Shown here in pieces: positions 19,858-29,271 of a stretch of 38,669 nt of DNA. This stretch comes from Deltaproteobacteria bacterium (GTDB lineage Bacteria > Desulfobacterota > Desulfarculia > Adiutricales > Adiutricaceae). The DNA lies in the NCBI GenBank assembly GCA_031265205.1, contig JAISCZ010000154.1, positions 1 to 38,669 of the forward strand, read 5' to 3'. Below the pieces are notes generated by a model. The model did not search any database. It saw nothing but the letters and a program-made list of their open reading frames with translations, and was not told where the DNA came from. Position 1 is the first letter of the stretch; every line of letters starts with the position of its first letter. The translations under genes and the position numbers were made by a program.

Positions 19858-21519
19858 TTACTCCTCCGGCGCCTTGGCCAGGGGCCGGAAAATGAGCCCG
19901 GACCGCTGGCTGACGGCGCCCCCTAAAAAGTCGGCGCGCCCGGTCGCCAAAAGAAAGATCTCCTTGTATTCCCGGCCCGTGCCCTTGGAGAGGGCGCTTT
20001 CGTCCTCCGGGCTCGCCTTTTCGAGGGCGGCGCGCAATTCCTCGGCCAAAAGGCGCTTGCGTTCCCCCTCCCCCGCCGCGTCTTTAGGCAAATACTGGCA
20101 CTTGACCACGGCCCCGAGGCCCCCCTCGATCTTTAAGATCCCTTCCACCGGGCCCTCGCCGAAAGAAGCGCCCTTAAAGCGGAAACCGGAAAGGCTGAGG
20201 GCGAGCCCGAAGACGGCGCGGTAGAAGGCGGGGCTCTCTTGATGGGGGGCCTCTTTCAGTTTGGCCAAAAAGGCGGAGAAGAGACGCGCGAGCTCCGCGC
20301 CGTCGCCCTTTTCCGCCTCGCGCCGGAAACTTCTGGCGAAAGCGCGCGCCTCGACCGGCGCGCGGCCGGCGAGATGGGCGAGGAAGGCCCCGTAGAGCCC
20401 CGAGACCGTCTCGTGGTTCGGGAAAGCGAGGGCGCTCTCGCGCGCTCCCTCGGAGAGGACCCGGTTTTGGAGGGTCAGAAAACCCAAGCCGCGCAGAAAG
20501 GAGCTGGCCCAGGTCGCGGAAAGGCTCACCGTTTCCAGTTCGTCCTTGCCGTAGAGCAGCTCCGGGTTGGGCCTTAAGGCGCCCAAGTCCTCCCGGAGGA
20601 GCCGAAAGGCGTAACCCAAATCGAGGCGGCTGGGCCAGTGGCGCCCGAAAGCCCCGTTCTCCAAAAATGAGAGAAAGGAGTGGGGATTGATAAGTTGGAG
20701 TTCCCCGTCAAAGGAATAGCCCCCGTACCAGCGCGCGACCTCCGCGAGGAGTTCCTCTAAGCCATACTCGCCGGGAAAGGCCCCCTCGGCCCGAAAAGCG
20801 TCCAGCGCGCTCGCGAGCCTTCCGGCGTATCCCGTCGCCGCCTCTTGGGCCGTAAAGCCGCAGATCCCGGCGTAGCGGGGGGAAAGGCTGATGTCCCGCA
20901 AAAAGGAGAGCCCCGAGTTTTGGGCCATTTCCTCGTACTTGAAGGTCCCCGTCGCCATGACGAAGCGCAACCGTGGGTGAAGGGACCTCAGGCCCCCGTA
21001 GAAATCGCCTAAGGCCCGGGCGATCAGGCGGGCCTTTTCCGGGTCGCCGAGGGCGGCGGTCGCCGGAAAGTCGCAGTTGTCGATTAAGAGAACGACCTTC
21101 TGGCGGTACTTGATTCCCACGGCCTCCAAAAGGAAGCGCGCCAGGGTCGCGGGCGAGCCCCCCTGGATGGCCACTCCCTCTCTAAGGGCGATCTTCCGCA
21201 AAAGAAAGCACAGTTCGTCTTTGACGGAGGCGGGGCTTTCCGCGCCCAAGAGAGCCATGTCCAAATAGACGACCGGGTGTTTTTTGCGCTCCCGATCGCT
21301 CTCGCCCAGATAGAGCCCCCCGAACCAGGCGCGGTTCCCGGTGAAAAACTCCTCGATGGCGCTTAAAAGCAGCGTTTTCCCGAAACGCGCCGGCCGCGCC
21401 AGAAAAAAGGACCGTCCGTCGGCCAAAAGGCGGTGGATATACTCGGTCTTGTCGACGTAATGGCGCCCTTCCTCCCGGATCTCGCGAAACGACTGAATGT
21501 TGAGGGAAAGAGCGCTCAA
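19858..21519 (-). CDS. AAA-ATPase-like / PD-(D/E)XK-family protein with altered active sites
   Basis: A 553-residue member of the AAA-ATPase_like plus PDDEXK_9 family. Family landmarks are present: SFREIREEGRHYVDKTEYI near the start, Walker A ARPARFGKT, LRDISLSPRYAGICGFT, and WYGGYSF. However, the Walker B segment reads VVLLIDNCD where relatives have VDEYD, so the catalytic Glu is lost. The nuclease core reads VEGILK...AVVKCQY where relatives have a D then IE(V/L)KY, so the D and E of the D...ExK triad are missing. It may be a non-catalytic paralogue. I prefer the TTG at 21519 (AAAGG eight bases upstream), because the earlier TTG at 21564 lies in the T-run of the upstream terminator. The gene is GC-rich and otherwise intact. 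Confidence 0.85.
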   Translation of the reverse strand: MSALSLNIQSFREIREEGRHYVDKTEYIHRLLADGRSFFLARPARFGKTLLLSAIEEFFTGNRAWFGGLYLGESDRERKKHPVVYLDMALLGAESPASVKDELCFLLRKIALREGVAIQGGSPATLARFLLEAVGIKYRQKVVLLIDNCDFPATAALGDPEKARLIARALGDFYGGLRSLHPRLRFVMATGTFKYEEMAQNSGLSFLRDISLSPRYAGICGFTAQEAATGYAGRLASALDAFRAEGAFPGEYGLEELLAEVARWYGGYSFDGELQLINPHSFLSFLENGAFGRHWPSRLDLGYAFRLLREDLGALRPNPELLYGKDELETVSLSATWASSFLRGLGFLTLQNRVLSEGARESALAFPNHETVSGLYGAFLAHLAGRAPVEARAFARSFRREAEKGDGAELARLFSAFLAKLKEAPHQESPAFYRAVFGLALSLSGFRFKGASFGEGPVEGILKIEGGLGAVVKCQYLPKDAAGEGERKRLLAEELRAALEKASPEDESALSKGTGREYKEIFLLATGRADFLGGAVSQRSGLIFRPLAKAPEE

Positions 21520-21562
21520 GGGGAAGGCCTTTGGGGAAAAAGGCGCCGAGCGGCGCCGCGCC

Positions 21563-21590
21563 AAAAAAAAGGAAAGGCCCCGCGCGGGGC
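21563..21590 (-). terminator. Terminator of the chemoreceptor gene
   Basis: On the minus strand the palindrome GCCCCGCGCGGGGC is followed by CTTTCC and eight T residues. It lies 56 bases after the chemoreceptor stop and just upstream of the AAA-ATPase-like gene, so the two are separate transcripts. Confidence 0.8.
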
Positions 21591-21645
21591 GCGGGGGAAA
21601 AAGCCAGGGCGCCGGACAAGGGGAAAATCTCCCCTTTAAGGCTGG

Positions 21646-23454
21646 CTAAAAATCGTCGTCCATCGGGAGGGCGCTTTCCAAGTCCGCGCGCTTGGCGCCC
21701 TTAAAAATGGGGGCCGGCGCCGCGTGGGACCCTATGTCCCTTAAGCCCTTGGCGCTCGGCGCCACGGCGGCGGCGACCGGCTCCGGGGCGGGGGCCGCGC
21801 GGGACCCCAAGGCGGCCCGGGACCGGCCGCGACGGGTTTCCCCGCTTAAGATGCCCCTGATTTTGCGGATCGTCCCGTTTAAGAGCTTGGCCTGACGGTT
21901 GAGGGCCCGGGAGATATTTTCGGCCTCGGCGGCCTCGAGGGAATTTTCCTGGGTAACCTTGTCCATGAGGGCGATGGACTGGTGGATGTCCTGGATATCC
22001 CGCGTCTGGCTGCGGCTCGCCGCGGTGACGCTCTCCACGATGGCCCCCACCCGATCCGTCGTCTCCACCAAGGACACGAAACTCTCCTTGGCCTTTTCGA
22101 CCAAAAGGGCCCCGTCGTTGATGCGCCTCAGGCTCGAGGCCAGCATGGAGGTGGTGTTAACGGCCGCGTCCCGGCTCTTGTTGGCCAGATTGCGGACCTC
22201 GTCGGCCACCACGGCGAAACCGACCCCCGCCTCCCCGGCCCGGGCGGCTTCCACGGCGGCGTTTAAGGCGAGGATATTGGTTTGGAAGGCGATATCCTCG
22301 ACGGTCTTGACGATCTCGCGGGAGGCCTCGCCGGAATTTTTGATTTCCTCCATGGCTTGGGAGATCTGGAGCATATAATCGTTGGCCGCGGACACGAAGG
22401 ACTGGGCCGTGGCCACCAGCTCTTTGGCGTCGTCCGAGTGGGCGGCGTTGCGCTTGGCCATGGAAAGTAGCGTCTCCAAGCTCGAGATAGCGTCCAGAAC
22501 CGCCTGGGTGTTGTCCGCGGCCCCCTTGGCGAGCTGGGCGCTGGAGTTGGAAAGCAGCTTGGCCGTGCCCGTGACCTCCTGGGCGCTACGGCCCAGGCCC
22601 TTAAGCGCCCAGGAGAGGGGGCCTATGGCCGCGCGCCCGAGCGCGAAAACGATGAGGGCGCAGATGGCGAGCAGGGCCGCCACGCCCACGCTCCCCTCCC
22701 AGGCCACCTCCCTGAGGATTGTTTCCTCGCTGACGCCCCGGGCGAGAACGGCGCGGGCCTTTTGCCCAACGAGCGCCCGCTGGGATTGGATCTTTAAAAA
22801 AAGATCCTCTTGGAGGGCGCTTTTTTCGGCCCAGTCGCGCCACGCGCGCGCGTAATCCTCAAAGGCGGCCCGCGACGCGCGGTCCCCCGCCGCGAGCGAG
22901 GCGTTTTCCGGGGAATTTTCCGGGAGGGCCCCCAGATAAGCCTCCCTCTCCCCCGCCGAGGCCTCCCGGGCCAAGAGTTCCAGGCCCCGCGCGACAAGGG
23001 GGCCTAAGTCTTTTTCCCCCGCCAGCCGAATCGTAAGCTCCGCGCCCGCCCGCGCGGCGCTCTCGCGGCTTTGCCCGCGTCCTTCCGCCGCCGTTTGACT
23101 CTCTTCCAGAAGAGCGCTAAGGCTCCGCGCGAGGGCGGCGATCTCCCCGGCGGACTCCGCCCAGGGGGATTTGTCCTCCGGGGGAAGCCCCTCTCCGAGA
23201 TCGCCCAAGGCGCCTTGGGAGTCCGGCGGGGAACTGGCGACGCCCAGGTCAAAAACCCAATTTTCCGCCCTGAGGCCCGCCAGCGCGCTCGCGAAAAAGG
23301 AGTTTTCCAAGCGTCGCGCCAAAATAACGGAAAAAACGACGGAGGCCAGAACCACCGCCGCCAAGGAGAGAGCGATTTTCAGGCTTAAGGTTAGATTGCT
23401 CACCAAAAACTTTCTTTCCCTTGAGGAGGCGGCCCGCGCCTCGTGGCGGGCCAA
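21646..23454 (-). CDS. Methyl-accepting chemotaxis protein
   Basis: A 602-residue membrane chemoreceptor that signals to CheA/CheW. The first membrane helix is at about 22-45 ([19 protein letters not shown]). A ~210-residue periplasmic sensing domain follows, predicted all-helical and Ala/Glu/Arg-rich, of unknown ligand. The second helix is at about 255-275 ([18 protein letters not shown]). A recognisable HAMP is hard to see after it. The cytoplasmic coiled coil contains the hairpin tip [20 protein letters not shown], then [13 protein letters not shown], which is diagnostic. The C-terminus ends in acidic DDDF rather than a CheR-binding pentapeptide. GTG at 23403 (VSNLTLSL) is an alternative start that puts the membrane helix right at the N-terminus. 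Confidence 0.95.
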   Translation of the reverse strand: MARHEARAASSRERKFLVSNLTLSLKIALSLAAVVLASVVFSVILARRLENSFFASALAGLRAENWVFDLGVASSPPDSQGALGDLGEGLPPEDKSPWAESAGEIAALARSLSALLEESQTAAEGRGQSRESAARAGAELTIRLAGEKDLGPLVARGLELLAREASAGEREAYLGALPENSPENASLAAGDRASRAAFEDYARAWRDWAEKSALQEDLFLKIQSQRALVGQKARAVLARGVSEETILREVAWEGSVGVAALLAICALIVFALGRAAIGPLSWALKGLGRSAQEVTGTAKLLSNSSAQLAKGAADNTQAVLDAISSLETLLSMAKRNAAHSDDAKELVATAQSFVSAANDYMLQISQAMEEIKNSGEASREIVKTVEDIAFQTNILALNAAVEAARAGEAGVGFAVVADEVRNLANKSRDAAVNTTSMLASSLRRINDGALLVEKAKESFVSLVETTDRVGAIVESVTAASRSQTRDIQDIHQSIALMDKVTQENSLEAAEAENISRALNRQAKLLNGTIRKIRGILSGETRRGRSRAALGSRAAPAPEPVAAAVAPSAKGLRDIGSHAAPAPIFKGAKRADLESALPMDDDF

Positions 23455-23963
23455 GGGGCCACGCCCCTTCGCGCGTCCGCGCGAAAACCCTTTAAAACGG
23501 CTTAAATCCTCGCGGATATTACTCCACAGATCCCCCTAAAAGTCAATTGATCCCCGCCTCCAGCCCCGCTTCCAGGCCCGTCTCGGGGCCCGTTCCGGCC
23601 CTTGGAGGAGCCGCGCGCCCAGAGGGAGGCGCGCGGCGCGCGGAAGGCCCCATTCACGCCCTCTTATTATCCTTCTCGCCCTCTTATTATAGATATCGCG
23701 CGCGAGGCCCTTTTACCTAAATTTTGGGCCCCCCAAGGGCCTTCTCATCCTTAATTTAGCGGGATCTCCCGCCCCGCGCCTTGTCGCGGGCGCCCCTCGC
23801 GCGCCAGGGGGCGGAAAAGGCCGCGCCCCTCGGGCCGAATCCCAAACGGGCGCGCGGCGGCGCCGGGCGGGCCACGGCGGAAGCTCGCGAGGAGAAAACG
23901 GAGCGGTCCCTTCAGCCTTTGAAGCGACCTTAGAGGCGACCTTAAGAGGACCTTAAGAGGGCC
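23455..23963. other. Gene-free stretch with short repeats
   Basis: No gene. CGCCCTCTTATTAT occurs twice (about 23657-23690), and an 11-12-bp tandem repeat lies at its end (23924-23977). Elsewhere it is GC-rich and featureless. Confidence 0.5.
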
Positions 23964-23977
23964 TTAGGAGGGCCTTT
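23924..23977. repeat. 11-12-bp tandem repeat at the diguanylate cyclase 3' end
   Basis: Four to five imperfect units: GCGACCTTAGAG, GCGACCTTAAGA, GGACCTTAAGA, GGGCCTTAGGA, GGGCCTTT. The array runs into the last codons and stop (TAA at 23966-23964) of the GGDEF gene, so unit-number changes could alter the protein's end. Confidence 0.75.
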
Positions 23978-25130
23978 GATCGAGGACGGGGCTTTCCAAG
24001 ACGGCGCCGTCCATTTTTTCCCGTTCCCAGGTCTCGACCAGGCTCTCGTAGTGAGCCGCGCTCTCCAGGAGTTCCTCCCCCGTGAGCGGGGTCACGTCCA
24101 CCCCGTAGGCGCAGACTTTGTTGCCGCCCAGCTTCTTGGCCATGTACAGGGCCTCGTCCGCCCAGGAGATGAGCGATTTGAGGAGGACCGTGGAACTCGG
24201 TTGCTTGATAGCCTCCAACTGGGCCAGGCACCCCACGCCGATGCTGATGGAGATGGGGTCGTGGCAGTTGGGGGCCGGGTCGGTCCGGGCGGCGATTTCC
24301 TTGCGGAGCCTGTCGCCGATGTCCATGGCGTCGAAGATACAGGTCTGGGGGAGCAAAAGCGCGAATTCCTCGCCCCCGTAGCGGGCGAAGATATCCGTCT
24401 TGCGCTGCATTTCCTTGACGATATTGGTGGTGTGGATGAGAGCCGCGTCCCCCGAGAGATGCCCGTAGGTGTCGTTAAAGCGTTTGAACTTGTCTAAATC
24501 CATCATCAGAAGGGAGAGATCGTCGCCCCGTCGGCGGGTAAACTCCACTTCCCTTTCCCCGGCCTCGTTGAAGTAGCCGCGGTTATAGATTTTGGTTAGG
24601 GGGTCATGGAGGGCGAGGTTGCGGTAATTGCTCTCGCTGGCCTTTAAGGCGGCCTCGAACTGATCCCGCCTCCGGATCTCCTTTTTGAGTTCCTCGGCCA
24701 TGTTGGCCAAGGCCTCCTGCTTGACTTTCAGCTCCTTCTCGTGGCGGGCGAGGCTCGAGGTCATGAGGTTGAAGGCCTCGGAAAATTCCCCCATGTAATC
24801 GACGGTATGGCTGAAATCCCCGGAAGCCGCGACCTTAAATTGCCAGGCGAGGTGGGACAGATTGGCCAAAATGGCCTTCAGGTTCCCGGAAGTGGCCCCC
24901 TTCTTGACCATCCGGAGGTCCAAGTCCCCCTTGGCGAAGCCCGCGAGCGCCTGTTTAATCTCGCTCGTGTGCTGATAGAGGGAATTGAAGGTGTCCCAGG
25001 CGGCGTATTCCGGGGGCAGGACCGGAGTCTTGTTGTCCATGATAACCTTCTCCAGGAATTTGAACATGGCTTCGGCCTCGGCCCTGGTAAAGGTCTTGAG
25101 CCTGTTTCTCTGGGGAAGTTTTTTTTCCAA
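23964..25130 (-). CDS. GGDEF diguanylate cyclase
   Basis: A 388-residue cytoplasmic enzyme predicted to make cyclic di-GMP from two GTP. The GGDEF domain covers about 170-345. It has DPLTKIYNRGYF at its start, substrate-binding DLDKFKRFNDTYGH, and the active-site motif GGEEF at 252-256. An RxxD inhibitory site (RKTD, 243-246) sits five residues upstream, so product feedback is expected. The N-terminal ~165 residues have a HAMP-like stretch and a coiled coil (ARHEKELKVKQEALANMAEE) but no membrane helix. A V4R gene lies 194 bases upstream on the same strand and may supply the input signal. Confidence 0.95.
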   Translation of the reverse strand: MEKKLPQRNRLKTFTRAEAEAMFKFLEKVIMDNKTPVLPPEYAAWDTFNSLYQHTSEIKQALAGFAKGDLDLRMVKKGATSGNLKAILANLSHLAWQFKVAASGDFSHTVDYMGEFSEAFNLMTSSLARHEKELKVKQEALANMAEELKKEIRRRDQFEAALKASESNYRNLALHDPLTKIYNRGYFNEAGEREVEFTRRRGDDLSLLMMDLDKFKRFNDTYGHLSGDAALIHTTNIVKEMQRKTDIFARYGGEEFALLLPQTCIFDAMDIGDRLRKEIAARTDPAPNCHDPISISIGVGCLAQLEAIKQPSSTVLLKSLISWADEALYMAKKLGGNKVCAYGVDVTPLTGEELLESAAHYESLVETWEREKMDGAVLESPVLDQRPS

Positions 25131-25324
25131 TTTATCCCTTGCCTTCGCCCCTCGGGGAGCAATTTGAGAATAAATTTGGGGAAGTGGCGGCGGCGCGGCT
25201 TTCCGCCGGCCCTTTCGCCAAAGGGGGCGGGAAAAAACCCTTACGGAGGGAAAGGCGCGCGGCGGCGGGCGGCGAAAGGCTCTCCCGGGACGCGCCGCCG
25301 GCGCGCCCCGGGGGAACCCCGCTT

Positions 25325-25852
25325 TTAGATGGCCGTCTTGGGCTTGGCCTCAAAACGGCAGGTGCGCTCATTGGTGCACCAGCAGTCGATCTCCTTGACC
25401 GTAAAGGGGCGGCCCGTGAAGGACTCCATGATGCCGGCGATAAAGCCCTCGTCGTAGACGCAGACCCCGTAGCCCATCTCCGGGAGACCCGAACAGTCCA
25501 GGTCCTCGGCCACGGTCATGACGCACTCGAGCTTGTCGTTGATCTTCTCCACCTTGAAGATGCCGATGCCGATGTCCACCAGGGCGCTTTGGAGCTGCTT
25601 GACCAGGTCGTTGATATCGGTGGGGGGATGGTCCAAGGCGTTCTCGTAGAAGGCCTTGCCCGCCAGTTCCCCGGCGTCGTAGAAAATTTGGTCGGCCGTC
25701 TCGGTGCCGTAGCGCTGCTCGAGGATGTCGCGGGTGCAAAACTGGAGCATCCGATAGGCTTCCAGGCGAAGTTTGGGGCCCAAGTTGGGCCTGGCCGTGT
25801 CGAGGTCGCCAATTAGCTCCCAGCTGAATTGGTACCTGCGTTCTTCTGACAT
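25325..25852 (-). CDS. V4R (4-vinyl reductase-like) sensor domain protein
   Basis: A 175-residue stand-alone V4R-domain protein. This domain binds small hydrophobic ligands or metals in XylR/DmpR-type sensors and BchJ-like proteins. The ATG at 25852 follows AAGGAGAG, an excellent ribosome binding site; the longer upstream frame is GC-rich noise. The fold is recognisable from RLEAYRMLQFCTRDILEQRYG, the helix GELAGKAFYEN, and the C-terminal Cys cluster C157-W-C159 with C165 (CWCTNERTCRF). It also has cysteines 110, 120 and 131, enough for a metal or redox centre. It precedes the GGDEF gene on the same strand, so sensing and c-di-GMP output may be split between two proteins. The ligand is unknown. 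Confidence 0.85.
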   Translation of the reverse strand: MSEERRYQFSWELIGDLDTARPNLGPKLRLEAYRMLQFCTRDILEQRYGTETADQIFYDAGELAGKAFYENALDHPPTDINDLVKQLQSALVDIGIGIFKVEKINDKLECVMTVAEDLDCSGLPEMGYGVCVYDEGFIAGIMESFTGRPFTVKEIDCWCTNERTCRFEAKPKTAI

Positions 25853-26613
25853 ATTTCTCTCCTTCGCGAAACCGCGACAAAAGTTCCCCGCGCCGCGGCG
25901 CTTGAACGCCTGGGTCGCCTGGGTCGGAGGGCGCCTTCCCTTTGGGGCTGGCGCTTCCGCGTGGTGAAATATCGCCCCCGACGCGCGCGTCGGAAGGGAA
26001 AACGGGCTCGCCGCGGGCGCCCGCGGCCAAACGTTAAAAGCCGCGCTCGCGCCCCATAAGGATCGCGGCCCCAAGCGAGCGGCCCCTGGCGAAGGGAAGC
26101 CGCGCGCCGCCTTTTTTATAAAAACGCCCGCGCGCGGCCTTAAAAGCTCCCCGGTCTCTTCCAGAGGAGCGTTCCCGCGCGGCGTTTTAATTCACGCAAA
26201 ATACTTAAGCTTTCGCCAAAATTATTATAACACAGGCGACAAAAACCGTTTGCCGCGCGCGGGCTACCCCTAGCGCGGAAAGATTTAAGGCGAATTTTAT
26301 CTAAAAACGCCTTAAAACTCCATATTTTCTCAAAGACCGCCCCGTTTTGGCCCCTAGCGCGCCGGAAGGCGCGCTTGGGGCCAGAGAAGCCCAGGCGCCC
26401 CTCCCAAAGGAGGAAAGCGCTTCCGGCGCGGCGAGGCGCTTTTCCGCTTTTTTAAGGGCGCCGCGCCGGGAGGCCGCCTTATTTGCTTTTTGAGCGGCGC
26501 GCCCCTTAAAATCTTAAGGTCAAAAAGCGCGCGCGCGACCCGGAGATCTTGGCCCCGCGGGCCTTTTTCCCCTTTTGGGGAGGCGCTCGCCCCACTCTTT
26601 TAAAGGCTCCCCG
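25853..26613. other. Divergent gene-free region between V4R and tadA
   Basis: About 760 bases with no gene. On the minus strand TATAAT occurs within GTGTTATAATAATTT (about 26222-26236) and may be a promoter element for the V4R gene, but no clear -35 was seen. Several GC-rich inverted segments are present, e.g. GCGCGCC near 26360 with GGCGCGC near 26370. Confidence 0.5.
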
Positions 26614-27192
26614 ATGGCTCCAGACCCGGACGGCTTTCCGCTCCCCGCCGTTATCGAAAATCTAATGCGCGTTTCCCTCCGGGAGGCCCAAGGGGCGGCG
26701 ACCGCGGGCGAGGTTCCGGCGGGCGCGGTCGTCGCGGACCGCGAGGGCGCGATTGTCTCCCGGGCGCGCAACAGGGTCATCGCCCTCCAGGACCCCACCG
26801 CCCACGCCGAAATCCTGGCCATCCGCGAGGCCGCCCGCCTCGTGGGGAACTACCGCTTAAACGGCCTTATCCTCGTCTCCACCCTGGAGCCCTGCCCCAT
26901 GTGCCTCGCGGCCATTTTGCACGCCCGCCTGGACGGCTTGGCCTATGGGGCCCGGGAACCCAAGTGGGGCGCCTTGGGAAGCCTCCTCGATCTTTCCGCG
27001 CTCCCCGGGCTCAACCACCGCCTCCGCTATCTCCAGGGCGGCGTCTTAGCGGGCGAGGCCCAAGCCCAGATCCGGGACTTTTTTCGGGAGAGGAGAAAGC
27101 CCTCCCGGCTCCAAGGCGAGCCTCCCGAAGCCCCCGCGCCGCCCGGCGCCCCCGCGCCTTCCCGAGGCCCCGCGCCCGCGCCTTTTCCCTAA
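26614..27192 (+). CDS. tadA: tRNA-specific adenosine deaminase
   Basis: Converts adenosine 34 to inosine in the anticodon of tRNA-Arg(ACG), an essential step in decoding. The zinc-dependent cytidine-deaminase fold is clear: HAEILAIREAA supplies the zinc histidine and the proton-shuttling Glu, and EPCPMCLAAILHAR supplies two zinc cysteines. GAREPKWGALGSLLDL and LNHRL are also typical TadA motifs. The core ends near residue 160; about 30 Pro/Ala-rich residues (APAPPGAPAPSRGPAPA) form an unusual tail. I chose the ATG at 26614; an upstream TTG at 26575 would add 13 unconserved residues. hisD follows 210 bases downstream on the same strand. Confidence 0.96.
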   Translation: MAPDPDGFPLPAVIENLMRVSLREAQGAATAGEVPAGAVVADREGAIVSRARNRVIALQDPTAHAEILAIREAARLVGNYRLNGLILVSTLEPCPMCLAAILHARLDGLAYGAREPKWGALGSLLDLSALPGLNHRLRYLQGGVLAGEAQAQIRDFFRERRKPSRLQGEPPEAPAPPGAPAPSRGPAPAPFP

Positions 27193-27402
27193 AGGACCTC
27201 CTCGCTTAACAAGGCGCGCGAGTCCTCTCCCCTCTTCAGGGCCTCTTGGGAAGCCACGCCCGGGGAACCTTTGAGGGTCTCGCCCTCTTTTTTTCTCCCC
27301 TTCCTGACGTTGGCCCCTTCCCTCCCCGGCGCCCCGCGGCCCGCCGCGCCCTGGGGGCCCCCTCGCCTTTCCTTTTTTGACGCCCGCGAGTTAAAGATAT
27401 TT

Positions 27403-28704
27403 ATGCTATCAGTCGAAAAGCTGCGCGATCTTGGCCCCGCCAGAAAAAAAGAGATCCTCTCGCGCTCCTCCGTCTCCTTCCCTAATGTTTTAAAAGAGAC
27501 CGTTCAAATCCTTGAGCGCCTCCGAGCCGACCCCATCTCCGAAGCGCTGCGGGAGTACGGCCCCGCGCGGAAAAACTTGACGCCGTCCGACTTCAAGGTG
27601 ACCGAGGAGGAAAAAGAGAGCGCCCTCAAGTCGCTTGACCCCGCGCTGAAAGACGCCCTCCAAAGGGCCGCGGCCAACATCGAAAGCTTTCACCGGGGGA
27701 TCTTAGACCCCCCGCTCCGCTACGCCGCATCCCCCCAAGGGACCGTTTTGGGCAAAATTACCCGCCCCATCGGCCGCGTCGGAGTCTATATCCCCGGGGG
27801 GCGGGCCCCCTATCCCTCCAGCGCCCTCATGAACGTCATCCCCGCCAAGGTGGCCGGAGTCCCCCTAATCGTGGCGGCCACCCCTCCCGGACCCGATTTC
27901 GCCGCCCGCCCGGAAATCGTCGCCGCCGCCGTCATCGCGGGGGCCACGGATATCTATAAGCTAGGGGGGGCCTGGGCGATAGGCGCCATGGCCTACGGGC
28001 TCATCGGCGTTCCCAAGGTCGACAAAATTGTCGGGCCCGGCAGCTCCTGGGTCACCGCGGCCAAGATGGCTGTCTTCGGGGAAGTGGACATCGACGCCCC
28101 CGCCGGGCCCTCCGAGGGTTTTATCGTCTCGGACGGCTCGGCGCCCCGCGCTTTTATCCTCTGGGACTTTTTAGCCCAGCTGGAGCATGACCCCCAGGCC
28201 GCGGCGGCGCTCGTCACCACCTCCGCGGACGAGGCCCTTTACCTCGAGCGCGCCGTCGCCGCCATGACGCCGAAACTCGCGAGGGGAAATATCGTCCGCG
28301 AGTCCCTCGGCAACGCCGCGCTCCTCCTGGCGGACGATTTAGACGAATGCTTTGAGTTCGCCAACCTCTACGCCCCCGAGCACCTGCAAATCTCCGTCAA
28401 AAACGCCTCCCAATACCTGGACCGCGTCCAGAGCGCCGGCTCGATCTTTTTGGGGCATTTTTCGCCCATCGCCGCCGGAGACTACGCCACCGGCCCCAAC
28501 CACGTGCTCCCCACCGGCGGCCACGCCCGGGCTTTCTCGGGACTGTCCGCCGAGTCCTTCCAGAAGAAGATCTCCTTCCAGGAAGTCTCGCGCGAGGGCC
28601 TGGAGCTCCTGGCCCGCGCCGTCACGACCATCGCCACGGCCGAAGGCCTGGAGTGCCACGCCAAGAGCGTCAGCGTTCGGCTCGCTAAAGACGGCGACGA
28701 GTAA
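27403..28704 (+). CDS. hisD: Histidinol dehydrogenase
   Basis: Catalyses the last two steps of histidine synthesis, NAD-dependent oxidation of L-histidinol to L-histidine, as a zinc-dependent cytoplasmic homodimer. With the ATG at 27403 it has 433 residues, the normal size; the longer frame from 27271 adds Pro-rich noise. Family signatures are clear: PIGRVGVYIPGGRAPYPS, KVDKIVGPGSSWVTAAK, DIDAPAGPSEGFIV, LEHDPQAAA (zinc Gln/His ligands are in this region), NLYAPEHLQI with the catalytic Glu-His, and GPNHVLPTGGHARAFSGLS. No other his gene is adjacent, so the pathway genes are scattered in this genome. Confidence 0.97.
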   Translation: MLSVEKLRDLGPARKKEILSRSSVSFPNVLKETVQILERLRADPISEALREYGPARKNLTPSDFKVTEEEKESALKSLDPALKDALQRAAANIESFHRGILDPPLRYAASPQGTVLGKITRPIGRVGVYIPGGRAPYPSSALMNVIPAKVAGVPLIVAATPPGPDFAARPEIVAAAVIAGATDIYKLGGAWAIGAMAYGLIGVPKVDKIVGPGSSWVTAAKMAVFGEVDIDAPAGPSEGFIVSDGSAPRAFILWDFLAQLEHDPQAAAALVTTSADEALYLERAVAAMTPKLARGNIVRESLGNAALLLADDLDECFEFANLYAPEHLQISVKNASQYLDRVQSAGSIFLGHFSPIAAGDYATGPNHVLPTGGHARAFSGLSAESFQKKISFQEVSREGLELLARAVTTIATAEGLECHAKSVSVRLAKDGDE

Positions 28705-29179
28705 TTTTTTTTGACCCCCTCCGGCGGCGCCCCTCGCGCTCGCGGGACCGCCCGAGATCCCTCCCCGCGCAGGGTCGAAGGAAGCCCCGCCGGAACGCGG
28801 CCTCTCGCGGGTAAGCTTAAGGAAGCTGGGAAAAGCCCTGGGGAGGCGCCCCGCGCGAGCGTCCCGAAAGCGTCCCCGCTTCCGCGAAACGAGGGCGCTC
28901 GCGGCGGCGCGCGGCGGCGCGCCCCAAGCGTGGCGAGACCCCGCCCGGGGGCCCTCTTCCCGGAACTCCGCGCGCCTTCCAAGGGGCGCGCGCTGGGACG
29001 AAGGGGGATAAGGCCCACCTTGAAGCTTTCCGCCGCGCGCTTCCGCGCCCGTTCCGTTTGGGCGGGTCCCGCCGCGCGCGAGTTCCAAGAAGACTCCCGC
29101 CGCCCAAGCGCGCTCTCCCAAAAGAAAGCTCCGGCGGGAAAGAGCGGTCGCTATGGGAAACCCAAAAGCTCGGACCCAC

Positions 29180-29212
29180 AAAAAAGGCCCCCCCGGAGCG
29201 CCCAGGGGGGCC
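29180..29212 (-). terminator. Terminator-like hairpin in repeat copy 1
   Basis: On the minus strand GGCCCCCC pairs with GGGGGGCC and is followed by six T residues. Together with the promoter-like boxes at 29242-29271 it frames a possible ~55-base minus-strand transcript. Confidence 0.6.
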
Positions 29213-29241
29213 AAAGAAAAGAGTTTCTTATAGACGTGAAA

Positions 29242-29271
29242 AATATACTTTATTTTCTCCTATCCTGTCAA
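29242..29271 (-). promoter_or_regulatory. Sigma-70-like promoter, minus strand
   Basis: TTGACA (29271-29266) and TATATT (29247-29242) are 18 bases apart. A second TTGACA lies just upstream (29282-29277). No protein gene follows on this strand before the hairpin at 29180-29212, so any product would be a small RNA. Confidence 0.45.

Noticed and set aside
21520..21564. The upstream TTG start for the AAA-ATPase-like gene
   Set aside because: It falls within the T-run of the chemoreceptor terminator and adds unconserved Arg/Pro residues.
29053..29180. A short peptide shared by both repeat units (WVSH.DRSFPPELSFG)
   Set aside because: It comes from the conserved core read on the minus strand; both base differences change amino acids, and there is no start or ribosome binding site, so coding is not supported.
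28339..29214. A 291-codon minus-strand frame over the end of hisD
   Set aside because: It is the antisense shadow of hisD continued into GC-rich non-coding DNA; the composition is Arg/Gly/Pro-rich.
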